The translations under genes were made by a program, and so were the position numbers. The notes beneath the pieces are model-generated. The model was not told where the DNA came from, searched no databases, and worked only from the letters and a program-made list of their open reading frames with translations. 64,000 nucleotides of DNA from Brumimicrobium mesophilum (lineage in GTDB: Bacteria > Bacteroidota > Bacteroidia > Flavobacteriales_D > Crocinitomicaceae), in contig NZ_PVSS01000009.1 of NCBI RefSeq assembly GCF_003025005.1, positions 62,242 to 126,241 on the forward strand, given 5' to 3'. Below are positions 45,939-56,249 of this stretch, piece by piece. Every line of letters begins with the position of its first letter. Positions within the stretch are counted from its first letter, which is position 1.

Positions 45939-47243
45939 TTATAAACTCCAGTATTCTAAATCTTTGATTTCTTTTTTAAAGATACCTTTGATATCAACAA
46001 AGACACCTTTTTCATCTTTCAAATATTTTTTGAAATCATTTTCTTTTAATTCAGCATATTCTTTATGATTCACCGCTACAATCACTGCATCGTAATCATT
46101 ACCTAAATCATCAGCAAGTGGCACACCATATTCGTGTTCCATTTCTTTAGAAGATGCATGTGGATCAATTAAATCTACTTTTACTGAAAAAGATTTAAGC
46201 TCATTCACAACATCAATAACTTTTGAATTCCTGATGTCACTCACGTTTTCTTTAAAAGTTGCACCCATAATCAAAACTTTCGCCTTGTTCATGTCTTTAC
46301 CTTGTGAAATCATCATTTTAACAGCTTGTTTACCGATATAGAACCCCATTGAATCGTTTACTGAACGACCACTGTTGATTATTTCTGCATGATAACCTAC
46401 TTGTTTTGCTTTGTAAGTCAAGTAATAAGGATCTACTCCAATACAATGTCCTCCTACTAATCCCGGTTGGAATGGTAAGAAATTCCATTTTGTACCAGCC
46501 GCTTCTAAAACCTCATAGGTATTAATTCCTAATTTATTGAATATGATCGATAGTTCATTAATTAATGAAATATTCACATCACGTTGAGTGTTTTCGATAA
46601 TTTTTGCAGCTTCTGCTACTTTGATCGATGCAGCGCGGTGAACACCTGCACCAACAACTTCTTCGTATACTTTCGCTATTTCTTCTAAAGATTCGTCATC
46701 ACTTCCTGAAACAACTTTCACCACATTTTGAAGTGTGTGAACCTTATCTCCCGGATTAATTCGTTCTGGTGAATAACCTACTTTAAAATCAATTCCAAAC
46801 TTTAAACCTGATTCTTTCTCTAAAACAGGAATACAATCTTCCTCTGTACATCCAGGGTAAACTGTTGATTCAAAAACAACGTAATCCCCTTTTTTAAGTA
46901 CTTTTCCTACAGTAGAAGATGCACCTAATAGTGGACCTAAATTTGGTCTATTAGAGTCATCAATCGGAGTTGGAACTGCAACTACATAAAAAGTAGCCTC
47001 TTTTAAATCTTCAAGTTTTGCAGTAAACTCTATACTACACCCTTCAAAGTCTGAAGCTTCTAATTCTTTACTAGGGTCGATGTTATTTCTCATCATATCG
47101 ACTCTCTCTTCGTTAATGTCAAACCCTATGACATCCATTTTACGAGCAAATTCTAGTGCGATAGGTAATCCTACATATCCCAAACCAATTACGGCCAATT
47201 TCTCTTCTTTGTTAATTAACTTAGTGTGTATCAAATTGTTCAT
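45939..47243 (-). CDS. UDP-N-acetylglucosamine 6-dehydrogenase (WbpA/TviB-like)
   Basis: 434 residues. It oxidises C6 of UDP-GlcNAc to UDP-GlcNAcA with two NAD+. An NAD-binding Rossmann motif VIGLGYVGLPIA (about 18-29) leads, and the catalytic Cys is in GGHCIGVDPYYL (about residue 266). Length and the segment RDVNISLINELSIIFNKL are those of the WbpA/WbpO/TviB group rather than UDP-glucose dehydrogenases. Last gene of the five-gene operon, overlapping the WbpB-like gene by 23 bases. Confidence 0.9.
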   Translation of the reverse strand: MNNLIHTKLINKEEKLAVIGLGYVGLPIALEFARKMDVIGFDINEERVDMMRNNIDPSKELEASDFEGCSIEFTAKLEDLKEATFYVVAVPTPIDDSNRPNLGPLLGASSTVGKVLKKGDYVVFESTVYPGCTEEDCIPVLEKESGLKFGIDFKVGYSPERINPGDKVHTLQNVVKVVSGSDDESLEEIAKVYEEVVGAGVHRAASIKVAEAAKIIENTQRDVNISLINELSIIFNKLGINTYEVLEAAGTKWNFLPFQPGLVGGHCIGVDPYYLTYKAKQVGYHAEIINSGRSVNDSMGFYIGKQAVKMMISQGKDMNKAKVLIMGATFKENVSDIRNSKVIDVVNELKSFSVKVDLIDPHASSKEMEHEYGVPLADDLGNDYDAVIVAVNHKEYAELKENDFKKYLKDEKGVFVDIKGIFKKEIKDLEYWSL

Positions 47244-48252
47244 CTCTTACTTTATAAATTCGTTCTATAATTTCTACAACTTTTAATCCTTCCAACGCAT
47301 TAGTCGTTGCTATGTTCCTTCCTTTTAATGTATCCACAACGTTTTTTATTACGTAGTGGTGATTCGCTGCTGAACCTTTGTAGGCACCATAATCATTCCC
47401 TGGATTTGTCGGGGATAACTCTGGCATTTCATATCCTTCGATATTGCAAACTTCTACTTCATTCATATATTGCCCTCCAATTTTCACCGATCCATTTTCA
47501 CCTATTATTGTAATTGATGACTCTAAATTTTGACCTGCAACAGATGTCGAGTAATTTAATGAACCCATTCCGCCTTGAATAAAATCAAAACTCACAAATC
47601 CTGAGTCTTCAAAATCTGTTGAATCTTTATGCGTAAAGTCTGCAAATTTACCCTGAATATTTTTAATATCCCCAAACAACCAATACATAATATCTACAAA
47701 ATGGGAAAATTGAGTAAATAAGGTACCTCCATCAAGATCTTTGGTTCCTTTCCAACCACCATTTTTATAATAGCGTTCATCTCTATTCCAGTAGCAATTC
47801 AGTTGAACCATAAATACTTGACCTAAAATACCATTGTCTACAATTGACTTTATCCATTCAGAAGGTGGCGAATACCTATTTTGCATTACACAAAATACAT
47901 GTTTTGACATTTGTAAAGACTTAAATATAATTCGTTCACAATTATCTTTAGTCAACCCCATTGGTTTTTCACAAACTACATGTTTATTTTGTTCTAATAT
48001 TTTAATACTTTGCTCTGCGTGTAAACCATTCGGTGTGCAAATACTTGCAATATCATATTCAATTTCTGAGGCTAAAAATTCATCAATTGAATTAAAAAAA
48101 GGAGCATTAAAATCTTCAATTGCTAGCCTTTCTTTTGGCTGAATATCAATTAATGCAACAAGCTCTGCTTCTGGATTTTCTTTCACCATAGTGGCGTGAC
48201 GCTTTCCAATGTGCCCAGAACCAATTATTACAAATTTAATTTTCTCCTCCAT
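47221..48252 (-). CDS. Gfo/Idh/MocA-family dehydrogenase (WbpB-like)
   Basis: 343 residues. A Rossmann domain (IGSGHIGKRHATM at about 10-22) and the family's EKP motif (VVCEKPMGLT) are clear. In the WbpB pathway the enzyme oxidises C3 of UDP-GlcNAcA to the 3-keto sugar. The neighbours (WbpA-, WbpD- and WbpE-like) make that reaction the most likely one, though the family is broad. The end overlaps the WbpA-like start. Confidence 0.88.
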   Translation of the reverse strand: MEEKIKFVIIGSGHIGKRHATMVKENPEAELVALIDIQPKERLAIEDFNAPFFNSIDEFLASEIEYDIASICTPNGLHAEQSIKILEQNKHVVCEKPMGLTKDNCERIIFKSLQMSKHVFCVMQNRYSPPSEWIKSIVDNGILGQVFMVQLNCYWNRDERYYKNGGWKGTKDLDGGTLFTQFSHFVDIMYWLFGDIKNIQGKFADFTHKDSTDFEDSGFVSFDFIQGGMGSLNYSTSVAGQNLESSITIIGENGSVKIGGQYMNEVEVCNIEGYEMPELSPTNPGNDYGAYKGSAANHHYVIKNVVDTLKGRNIATTNALEGLKVVEIIERIYKVRDEQFDTH

Positions 48253-48260
48253 CGTTATTT

Positions 48261-48830
48261 TTAAATCTTACTTACCCTACCTTCATTAAGTTCATAGACC
48301 TCTTTACTTTCATCGCAAATAGCATGATTGTTTTCATCAAATTCTAGTCGATGACCAAACTCACTCATCCATCCAATTTGTTTTGCTGGATTTCCAACCA
48401 CCAAAGCATAAGGTAAAACTTCTTTTGTAACAACAGCTCCTGCACCAATAAAAGCAAATTCACCAATGTCATGCCCACAAACTATGGTAGCATTTGCTCC
48501 AATTGAAGCTCCCTTTTTCACTAAGGTTTTACTGTATTGGCCTCTTCTCACCACAGCACTTCTCGGATTAACAACATTGGTAAAAACCATTGAAGGGCCT
48601 AAGAAAACATCGTCTTCGCATTCTACTCCAGTGTAAATTGAAACGTTATTTTGAACTTTGACATTGTTTCCTAAAATAACTTCTGGTGAAATAACTACAT
48701 TCTGACCGATATTGCAATCATTTCCAATCGAACAATTAGACATAATATGAGAGAAATGCCAAATCTTTGTTCCTTCACCAATGGAACAATTTTGGTCTAT
48801 AATTGCAGTAGAATGTGAAAAGTAATTCAT
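48261..48830 (-). CDS. Left-handed beta-helix N-acetyltransferase (WbpD-like)
   Basis: 189 residues of hexapeptide repeats from about residue 15 ([20 protein letters not shown] and following turns). The end has [20 protein letters not shown] then [18 protein letters not shown]. WbpD acetylates the 3-amino group of UDP-2-acetamido-3-amino-glucuronate using acetyl-CoA. The sequence and neighbours fit. It lies 8 bases before the WbpB-like gene and 3 bases after the decarboxylase gene. Confidence 0.9.
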   Translation of the reverse strand: MNYFSHSTAIIDQNCSIGEGTKIWHFSHIMSNCSIGNDCNIGQNVVISPEVILGNNVKVQNNVSIYTGVECEDDVFLGPSMVFTNVVNPRSAVVRRGQYSKTLVKKGASIGANATIVCGHDIGEFAFIGAGAVVTKEVLPYALVVGNPAKQIGWMSEFGHRLEFDENNHAICDESKEVYELNEGRVSKI

Positions 48831-48833
48831 TAT

Positions 48834-49820
48834 TTAATTTATATAATCTTCAAAATTATTATGGTCCTTTAAGAATAATTCTTCTTTAGTGAGACTTTTA
48901 AAGTAAGCGTATGTAAGTTTCAAACCTTCTTTCCTGTCATATTCTGGAGTCCAATTCAATATTTCTTTCGCTTTCTTAATATCTGGCTGCCTTTGTTTAG
49001 GGTCATTTTCTGGTAAGTCCTGATAAACGACCTTTTGAGATGTTCCTGTTAATTTAATTATCTCTTCAGCAAAGTCACCTATAGTTATTTCATCAGGATT
49101 TCCAATATTCACCGGTAATGAATAATCAGAAAACAATAAACGAACTAAGCCCTCAATCAAATCATCAACATAACAAAATGACCTTGTTTGACTACCATCT
49201 CCAAAGATTGTTAAGTCTTCTCCTCTTAAGGACTGACCAATAAAGGCTGGCAACACTCTTCCATCATTCAAACGCATTCTTGGTCCGTAAGTGTTGAAAA
49301 TACGAGCAATTCTTGTCTCCACCCCATGATAAGTATGGTATGCCATGGTCATTGCTTCTTGGAATCGTTTTGCTTCGTCATAAACTCCCCTTGGTCCAAT
49401 AGGGTTAACATTCCCACAATAATCCTCTGTTTGTGGATGAACTTCAGGATCTCCATAAACTTCGGATGTTGAAGCGATTAAAACCCTCGCATTTTTCTCT
49501 CTAGCTAAACCCAAACAATTATGAATTCCTAAAGATCCAACCTTTAAAGTTTGAATAGGAATTTTTAAATAATCAATAGGACTTGCAGGAGAAGCGAAAT
49601 GCAATATATAATCGAGTTTTCCAGGAACATGAATAAACTTTGAAACATCTTGATGATAAAATTCAAAATTCTCTAATGGAAAAAGATGTTCTAAATTAGA
49701 AAGTCGTCCGGTAATTAGGTTATCCATGGCAATAACATGATATCCGTCTTTAACAAAGCGATCACATAAATGTGAACCCAAGAAACCAGCCGCCCCAGTA
49801 ATTAAAACTCTTTTACTCAT
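48834..49820 (-). CDS. UDP-glucuronate decarboxylase (UXS-like) of the SDR family
   Basis: 328 residues. The NAD-binding [11 protein letters not shown] motif (9-19), Tyr/Lys site in GVYDEAKRF and [20 protein letters not shown] are typical of UDP-xylose synthases, which turn UDP-glucuronate into UDP-xylose and CO2. It is embedded between the WbpE- and WbpD-like genes, so the operon may also supply xylose or a 4-keto intermediate. A different decarboxylase or epimerase role is possible. Confidence 0.85.
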   Translation of the reverse strand: MSKRVLITGAAGFLGSHLCDRFVKDGYHVIAMDNLITGRLSNLEHLFPLENFEFYHQDVSKFIHVPGKLDYILHFASPASPIDYLKIPIQTLKVGSLGIHNCLGLAREKNARVLIASTSEVYGDPEVHPQTEDYCGNVNPIGPRGVYDEAKRFQEAMTMAYHTYHGVETRIARIFNTYGPRMRLNDGRVLPAFIGQSLRGEDLTIFGDGSQTRSFCYVDDLIEGLVRLLFSDYSLPVNIGNPDEITIGDFAEEIIKLTGTSQKVVYQDLPENDPKQRQPDIKKAKEILNWTPEYDRKEGLKLTYAYFKSLTKEELFLKDHNNFEDYIN

Positions 49821-49854
49821 TTTATTATTCTAATTGATTTAAGAAAGTTTGTAA

Positions 49855-50988
49855 TTACCCTAAAATAAATTCTTTAACTGACGAACAGATATATTCTAAT
49901 TGATCATACTCCAATTCAGTATGCATAGGTAAAGAAAAAACTCTGGTTGTTAGCCAATCTGTGTTTTCTAAACTTCCACTAGAAGTTTCCAATGTTGCAA
50001 ACATTTTTTGTTTATGCGCTGGAACTGGATAATAAATCATAGCCGGAATTTCTCGATCACCTAAATATGCAACCAAAGCATCACGGTCAATTCCATCATC
50101 TAATTGTAATGTATATTGATGAAAGACATGCTTAGAATTTTCAACTCTTTTTGGAGTAGTTAGCCCAGGAACATTAGCAAATGCTGCATCATAATAATCA
50201 GCTGCACTTCTTCTTGCATAAATATAGTTATCTAATTCACGTAATTTAATGCGTAAAACGGCCGCTTGAATGGTATCTAAACGAGAATTACAACCTACAA
50301 CGTCATGGTAATATCTTTTACTTTGCCCATGATTTGCAACCATTGCCAATTTCTCCGCTATATCATCATCGTCAGTACACATTGCTCCACCATCTCCATA
50401 ACAACCTAAGTTTTTTGAAGGAAAGAAACTTGTACAACCAACATCTCCAATAGTTCCAGTCTTTTTTACCGTCCCGTCAGAAAAAGTATAATCTGAACCA
50501 ATTGCTTGTGCATTATCTTCGATTACTTTTAAATCATATTTCTCTGCAATTTTCATGATTGCTTCCATATCACAAGACTGTCCATATAAATGAACAGGAA
50601 CAATAGCTTTTGTTCTAGCTGTAATTGCGGCTTCAATTGCCTTCGGAGAAATATTAAATGTATCTTTTTCACAATCTACAAACACAGGCTTTAATCTCAA
50701 CAAGCCCATCACTTCCGTTGTAGCAATATAAGTATAAGAAGGAGTAATCACCTCATCACCTGGTTTTAACCCAAGTGCCATCATTGCTATTTGTAAAGCA
50801 TCCGTTCCATTTGCACATGGAATAACGTGCTTTGCTTCTAAATAAGTCCCTAGTTCATCTTTAAAACTATGAACATCAGGCCCATTAATAAACTGAGCAT
50901 TATCTAGAATATTGTTTATAGAATATTGAACTTGTGGTTTTATTTTCTCATACTGGCTAATTAAATCAACCATTTGTATTTTTTTCAT
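49855..50988 (-). CDS. DegT/DnrJ/EryC1 aminotransferase (WbpE-like)
   Basis: 377 residues. A PLP-dependent sugar aminotransferase: the Schiff-base Lys is in FFPSKNLGCYGDGG (about residue 190), and CANGTDALQIAM and HLYGQSCDM are the cofactor-binding segments. In the WbpB-WbpE couple it converts 3-keto-UDP-GlcNAcA to the 3-amino sugar with glutamate. First gene of the operon, with 34 bases to the decarboxylase gene. Confidence 0.9.
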   Translation of the reverse strand: MKKIQMVDLISQYEKIKPQVQYSINNILDNAQFINGPDVHSFKDELGTYLEAKHVIPCANGTDALQIAMMALGLKPGDEVITPSYTYIATTEVMGLLRLKPVFVDCEKDTFNISPKAIEAAITARTKAIVPVHLYGQSCDMEAIMKIAEKYDLKVIEDNAQAIGSDYTFSDGTVKKTGTIGDVGCTSFFPSKNLGCYGDGGAMCTDDDDIAEKLAMVANHGQSKRYYHDVVGCNSRLDTIQAAVLRIKLRELDNYIYARRSAADYYDAAFANVPGLTTPKRVENSKHVFHQYTLQLDDGIDRDALVAYLGDREIPAMIYYPVPAHKQKMFATLETSSGSLENTDWLTTRVFSLPMHTELEYDQLEYICSSVKEFILG

Positions 50989-51352
50989 AAAGACGGTTTT
51001 ACTCTTTGTTATAAGTAGGCAAAAATAACAAAAAGTAATGATTAAAATTGTTGTACAAGTAAAAAGCGCAAATCTGAAAAGCTTATAACCATAGATTAAT
51101 ATTAAAAATATATGTTAAACTATTATTTCATTCGATTTTAACTCTTTTTAAAAGTGTTCACCTAAGGAATTTAATAACATTAACTTAACATGGCAACCAG
51201 AAAATATTAATCCAGATTAAGACTAACCTCCAAAATCTATTTTAACAACTTCTAGAAAATCTAAAACCACATAAAAAACAAGTGACAAAATAATTCTTGA
51301 TTAGTAGCTGCGTTTTTATTAAATTTGCGGTTCAAACTAATATTTTGTAAGC
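50989..51352. other. Divergent intergenic region between the sugar operon and ffh
   Basis: About 360 AT-rich bases. Besides the ffh promoter at 51297-51327 I see no hairpin, JUMPstart-like element or short ORF of note. The operon promoter should lie here but is not recognised. Confidence 0.45.
51297..51327 (+). promoter_or_regulatory. Bacteroidota promoter of ffh
   Basis: TTG (51297-51299), 20-base spacer, TAAATTTG (51320-51327), a full match to TTG-N19/20-TAnnTTTG. The expected start leaves a leader of about 20 bases before the ATG at 51353. Confidence 0.65.
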
Positions 51353-52693
51353 ATGTTCGAGAATTTAACAGACAAATTTGAAAAAGCATTTAAGGTTCTT
51401 AAAGGACAGGGACAAATCTCTGAAATCAATATTGCAGAAACACTTAAAGAGGTGCGTCGAGCCTTACTTGATGCCGATGTTAACTTCAACACTGCCAAAG
51501 AATTTACAAATATTGTAAAAGAAAAAGCGCTTGGTAGAGATGTTTTAAATGCAGTTTCACCTGGCCAATTAATGGTTAAAATCTGTCATGAAGAACTTGT
51601 CGAATTAATGGGAGGTGACGAGTCAGAAATTAACTACCAAGGAAATCCTGGAATCATTTTAATGTCAGGACTTCAGGGTTCTGGTAAAACTACTTTCTCT
51701 GGAAAGCTTGCAAACTTTTTAAAATCAAAGAAAGGTAAAAAACCTTTATTAGTTGCATGTGATGTATACCGTCCAGCTGCGATTGACCAATTACATGTGT
51801 TAGGTGAACAAATTGGAGTTGAAGTATATTCAAATAAGGAAGAAAAAAATCCAGTTAAAATTGCACAAGCAGCTATTCAACATGCCAAAAGCAAAGGTCA
51901 CAATGTAGTTATTATTGATACGGCAGGGCGTTTAGCGATTGATGAACAAATGATGAGTGAAATAGCAGACGTTAAAAACGCTGTTAATCCTACCGAAACA
52001 TTATTTGTTGTGGATGCAATGACAGGTCAAGATGCTGTGAACACTGCAAAAGCCTTTAATGAAAAAATTAATTTTGATGGTGTAATCCTTACCAAATTAG
52101 ATGGTGACACACGAGGAGGTGCTGCCATTTCTATTTTAGCTGTCGTAAACAAACCAATTAAGTTTGTCGGTACAGGTGAAAAAATGGATGCTTTGGACGT
52201 TTTCTATCCAAAACGTATGGCTGATCGTATCCTAGGAATGGGAGATGTTGTTTCTTTAGTTGAAAGAGCTCAAGAACAATACGACGAAAAGGAAGCTAGA
52301 AGATTACAAAAGAAAATAAAAAAGAATCAATTTGATTTCAACGATTTCTTAAGTCAGTTACAACAAGTTAAAAAAATGGGTAACGTTAAAGACTTAATGG
52401 GAATGATTCCAGGAATGGGAAAAGCCATGAAAGATGTTGAAATTGAAGATGATGCATTCAAGCACATTGAAGCGATTATTTATTCAATGAGCCCAGACGA
52501 AAGAGAACGTCCAGAAATCATTGATCAAAGTCGCAAGAAAAGAATTGCAAAAGGAAGTGGACAGGAAATAGCTGAAGTAAACAAGCTCTTGAAACAATTC
52601 GGTGATACTAAGAAAATGATGAAGATGATGAGCAATAAGAAAAACATGGCCAGCATGATGAAACAAATGAAAGGAGGAATGCCAGGGATGTAA
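51353..52693 (+). CDS. ffh: Signal recognition particle protein Ffh (SRP54)
   Basis: 446 residues, the usual length. Ffh binds SRP RNA and signal sequences and directs nascent membrane proteins to FtsY. N domain 1-90; GTPase with P-loop GLQGSGKTTFSGK (about 107-119), DTAGRLA, TKLDGDTRGG; M domain (about 300-446) with the methionine-rich end (MMKMMSNKKNMASMMKQM). Promoter and terminator flank it as a single-gene unit. Confidence 0.97.
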   Translation: MFENLTDKFEKAFKVLKGQGQISEINIAETLKEVRRALLDADVNFNTAKEFTNIVKEKALGRDVLNAVSPGQLMVKICHEELVELMGGDESEINYQGNPGIILMSGLQGSGKTTFSGKLANFLKSKKGKKPLLVACDVYRPAAIDQLHVLGEQIGVEVYSNKEEKNPVKIAQAAIQHAKSKGHNVVIIDTAGRLAIDEQMMSEIADVKNAVNPTETLFVVDAMTGQDAVNTAKAFNEKINFDGVILTKLDGDTRGGAAISILAVVNKPIKFVGTGEKMDALDVFYPKRMADRILGMGDVVSLVERAQEQYDEKEARRLQKKIKKNQFDFNDFLSQLQQVKKMGNVKDLMGMIPGMGKAMKDVEIEDDAFKHIEAIIYSMSPDERERPEIIDQSRKKRIAKGSGQEIAEVNKLLKQFGDTKKMMKMMSNKKNMASMMKQMKGGMPGM

Positions 52694-52776
52694 AAATTTT
52701 TCAAATTTTTACTGTTTCGATGGAGAGACTCGAGTAAAGAGGTGAAATCAATTCACATTTATATTATAGATATTAG

Positions 52777-52807
52777 AATCCCAAGAGCTCAAGCTTTTGG
52801 GATTTTT
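52777..52807 (+). terminator. Intrinsic terminator after ffh
   Basis: AATCCCAAGAGCT (52777-52789) pairs with AGCTTTTGGGATT (52792-52804) with one G-T pair, followed by T run. It lies 84 bases after the stop. Confidence 0.75.
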
Positions 52808-53088
52808 CAATTATGCTATTTATCTTCAAAAAAATTAATATCAACACCCAAAGAATTAGTTTTTCTTCATTTTAAAATTTGTCATCAACATAAATTTTGA
52901 TTTTACAGGAATAATAAATCTTTCAAGATCAAATCTTTATCAAATCAAGCAACCTAAATCAACCAACACCGAACACTTAACACAACAATTCAAACACAAC
53001 ACTCAAAAAAAACTAGCGTTCAAATTATAATTTTGAACTTTTAAGCAGAAATTCCTAAATTCATAACAGGAACCAACGCTTTACTCAT
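52808..53088. other. Intergenic region upstream of the beta-propeller-like protein
   Basis: 280 AT-rich bases between the ffh terminator and the next ATG. No ORF or RNA signature is seen. Confidence 0.4.
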
Positions 53089-54390
53089 ATGAAACTAAAA
53101 CACATTTTATTTCTGGTTTTACTTTCTCCAATACTTTTGAATGCACAAACTTTAAGATTAGCTATTCAAAATGAAGGGAAGTTTGTTTACTACGCTACAA
53201 TTGAGGTAAATAATAGTTTCTATTCTACTACTTCAACAAATCATGTCTTCAACATCCCTATAAAAAGTAAAGATATAATCACTATTAAACATGAAATCTA
53301 TGAAGATTATAAATTCAAAATTATAGATGGTCTAAAACCCACAGACACGATAAACAAGTTAGTTTCATTAACTCTAAAGCCAGAAAACATGAAACTTCAA
53401 ATGTTGGATGAATTCACTATTACAGATTCCAAATACAGAAATGTTTTCGACAACCAAGATGAGTTCATTATCGATTATTATCCTTTCCCTCTCAATCATT
53501 TTTTTATCATCACTAAATTCAAAAAGGAACACTTTATCAAAGTTATAAATAGAGCAGGAGATGAAATATATACAAAAATCTTAAAAATAAAACCAGAAGA
53601 AATTTTCTTGGATGCCATAGGAAACTTTCATTTGATTGAAAAAGATTCAGTGTATCAATTTTATACACAAAACAAGAACATACAACTCATGAAAGGAATT
53701 TCAAAAGAAGACTTTGAAATCAATATTAAAAACTTGGTTACTTTGGGTAATAATGGAGCATTTCACCAGAAAATCAGTATGCATAATCAAATGTATTCGC
53801 TTATTAGAATAATTGATAAGGAAGTTACTGATATTTATCAATCCCTCGATCATGAAGGTTATGAAAATGCTGCATATCATTATAATTCAGCAGTTGCATA
53901 CTACATGAGGCACCAACCAGTACATCAAAACATTATTACAATGGGACTTTGGGATGGAAAACTAATGTCTTTAAATAATTATTCATTTGAATTATTCGTT
54001 ATGACGAGTTGGAGCGATAATATTGCCTCCCAACCTCTTGACGTATTATCTTTTGGACTCAATGACAATATAGTGGTTTTGGATGGAGTAAGAGATAGCA
54101 TTTTTCAAATTGACAACGAAACCTTCTCTTTAAAGAAAAACAGTGCAAAATTCTCTTTCTCAGGTGAATATTTCAAAGATTACTTCTACGACAATATTTA
54201 TATGTACACCAAGGATAAGCAAGGAGTCATAGTTTCAAAAATCAATCTTGAAGATGGTACAATAACTAATATTGCTCAATTGTCAGATATGCGTCAACCA
54301 CGAAATATCAAAGTAATAAACGACAAGGTATATTTCACAAAATTAGATGAAAGTCAATACAATCGGATTGTGGAAGTAAAAAAACAATAA
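53089..54390 (+). CDS. Secreted protein of unknown function, possibly beta-propeller
   Basis: 433 residues with a signal peptide (about 1-19). An N-terminal beta-sandwich-like part (about 20-105, resembling a carboxypeptidase-regulatory domain: YATIEVNNSFYSTTSTN) precedes five or six irregular blocks of beta strands with 'LDAIGNFHLIEKDSVYQFYTQ' and 'GLNDNIVVLDGVRDSIFQID'. These resemble a six-bladed propeller. There is no sorting domain and no catalytic motif. Convergent, 10 bases from the next gene's end. Confidence 0.65.
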   Translation: MKLKHILFLVLLSPILLNAQTLRLAIQNEGKFVYYATIEVNNSFYSTTSTNHVFNIPIKSKDIITIKHEIYEDYKFKIIDGLKPTDTINKLVSLTLKPENMKLQMLDEFTITDSKYRNVFDNQDEFIIDYYPFPLNHFFIITKFKKEHFIKVINRAGDEIYTKILKIKPEEIFLDAIGNFHLIEKDSVYQFYTQNKNIQLMKGISKEDFEINIKNLVTLGNNGAFHQKISMHNQMYSLIRIIDKEVTDIYQSLDHEGYENAAYHYNSAVAYYMRHQPVHQNIITMGLWDGKLMSLNNYSFELFVMTSWSDNIASQPLDVLSFGLNDNIVVLDGVRDSIFQIDNETFSLKKNSAKFSFSGEYFKDYFYDNIYMYTKDKQGVIVSKINLEDGTITNIAQLSDMRQPRNIKVINDKVYFTKLDESQYNRIVEVKKQ

Positions 54391-54400
54391 CATCCAATAA

Positions 54401-55195
54401 TTAATTCACTACTACATTTTCTAAGCGAATTTCAGAAACCAACTTCATTCCATCGTTAGAAAAAACTTTATCTACGCTCATATAGTCATTCATCAAATTC
54501 TCTTTTGGTGCATAGTTCAAATAATCTCTAAATAAAATCCCATTTACTTCTTGCACTTTATCTACAGCCCTAAATCGAATCCCACCTTCTTCAGTGAAAT
54601 ATTGATACGCCATATAATCCATTGAATAATCTTCAATTCCTATCCAATATAGAAAGATATCATGAAAGTCTTCTCCCCCACCTTCTTCATTAAATGTCAC
54701 TTTAATCTTGTAATACATTTTTTCATTGATCTCAACCTCATCAACCAAATCCAAGTTTACAGCAGGATCTTTTAAAGCTTTTGGTAGGAAAGCGAAGTAA
54801 AAAACGCTATTAATTGAGTTTTTATAGGCATTTCGTTTCTTTTCAGTTAAATCAATCACCTTTCCATTCACAGTCCTAATTAAAGAATCACCTTGCCAAG
54901 TATCAACAATTACCTCTTCTTTATCATTCGTAAACTTTCGTGATTTCATAAATCCAGCATCTCCCAACATTCGCACATATTGGAACTCTCTAAAGTCAAA
55001 TGATATGTTTGATTGATCGATTAACCCAGAACCACTTTTTTGAAAAACACTATCAACGATAGCTTCTACAGACAAATCATCAAATTCATTTTCATCCAAG
55101 GTAGTTTCAACTTTTTCGTTTTCAACCTTTACTTTTTCATCATTACAAGCGGCAAATAAAAACAAACTTGTAAACGCAATAAATAATTTATTCAT
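54401..55195 (-). CDS. Lipoprotein, DUF6503-like
   Basis: 264 residues with a lipoprotein signal (FLFAACNDEK). The C-terminal half has VNGKVIDLTEK, YYKIKVTFNEEGG, FLYWIGIEDYSMDYMAYQYF, then GGIRFRAVDKVQEVNGILFRDYLNY, which recall the DUF6503 family of Bacteroidota. That family has a lipoprotein-localisation-like beta fold, so binding of a lipid or protein is possible. It follows meaB with an 8-base overlap and so belongs to the dapD-meaB operon. Confidence 0.7.
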   Translation of the reverse strand: MNKLFIAFTSLFLFAACNDEKVKVENEKVETTLDENEFDDLSVEAIVDSVFQKSGSGLIDQSNISFDFREFQYVRMLGDAGFMKSRKFTNDKEEVIVDTWQGDSLIRTVNGKVIDLTEKKRNAYKNSINSVFYFAFLPKALKDPAVNLDLVDEVEINEKMYYKIKVTFNEEGGGEDFHDIFLYWIGIEDYSMDYMAYQYFTEEGGIRFRAVDKVQEVNGILFRDYLNYAPKENLMNDYMSVDKVFSNDGMKLVSEIRLENVVVN

Positions 55196-56219
55196 GATTG
55201 TAAATTTTCATTAATTTTTCTGCTCCTTCAAAAGAAGACATTTTTCCTTCAACAACATCTTTTTCTACTTCGGCTATCACTTTAACCAAACTCTCAGATG
55301 AATAAAAACTCAACATTAAGGTTTCTGCAATTGTTTCATGCAACCAATATTTATCTTGACGCTTCCTATTAATAAGGAAAGATCCATTTATTTTTGTTTG
55401 ATTCATAAAACTCTCGATTGTGTCGAAAGTTTTAACAATATTGTAGTTTTCTACTGCAGACGCAACTAAAGCTTTAGGAATCCATTCATTTTCATTAGCA
55501 GGAAATAAATGCATTGCATTTTCATATTCTTTTTTCGCTCTTCTGGCCTTCAATAAATTATCTCCATCCGCCTTTGTGATAACTAAAGCGTCGGCCATTT
55601 CCATAATTCCACGTTTAATACCTTGCAGTTCGTCACCAGCTCCAGCTAACATCAACAACATAAAGAAATCCACCATTGAATTCACCATGGTTTCAGACTG
55701 ACCAACACCTACAGTTTCAATTAAAATAAAATCATATCCTGCAGCTTCACATAAAATAATTGATTCTCGTGTTTTTCTAGCCACACCTCCCAAAGATTTC
55801 CCTGCCGCAGAAGGCCGAATAAAAGCATTTTCCTGAACCGACAATTGATTCATTCGGGTTTTATCACCTAAAATACTACCACCACTTTTTTCTGAAGAAG
55901 GATCAATGGCCAAGACAGCAATCTTAAAACCTTTATCGATTACCACTTGACCAAAAGACTCTATAAATGTACTTTTCCCAACTCCCGGAACACCAGTAAC
56001 TCCTACACGAATTGACTTACCCGAATATTTAAGACAGCTATTAACTAATTTTTGAGCTTCTTCCTTATCTTTTTTTCGGTTACTCTCAAGCAACGTAATA
56101 CCACTACTTAAAGATTGAAGATCTCCACTTAGAATACCAGAAAGTAAACCATCACTATTAAAAGAATCTCTTCTTTTCTGACGTTTTTCTTTCCATTTTT
56201 TCAGTTGTTCTTCATTCAT
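55188..56219 (-). CDS. meaB: MeaB/ArgK-type GTPase (methylmalonyl-CoA mutase chaperone)
   Basis: 343 residues. The GTPase has P-loop GVTGVPGVGKST (about 72-83), then DPSSEKSGGSILGDKTRM, and TVGVGQSE as Walker B/switch, with KADGDN in place of NKxD. MeaB guards and reloads adenosylcobalamin in methylmalonyl-CoA mutase; mutase subunits are not in the window. It lies 30 bases downstream of dapD and overlaps the next lipoprotein gene. Confidence 0.92.
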   Translation of the reverse strand: MNEEQLKKWKEKRQKRRDSFNSDGLLSGILSGDLQSLSSGITLLESNRKKDKEEAQKLVNSCLKYSGKSIRVGVTGVPGVGKSTFIESFGQVVIDKGFKIAVLAIDPSSEKSGGSILGDKTRMNQLSVQENAFIRPSAAGKSLGGVARKTRESIILCEAAGYDFILIETVGVGQSETMVNSMVDFFMLLMLAGAGDELQGIKRGIMEMADALVITKADGDNLLKARRAKKEYENAMHLFPANENEWIPKALVASAVENYNIVKTFDTIESFMNQTKINGSFLINRKRQDKYWLHETIAETLMLSFYSSESLVKVIAEVEKDVVEGKMSSFEGAEKLMKIYNHE

Positions 56220-56249
56220 AACCTTAACTCATTTTGAAAGAATTCTAGA

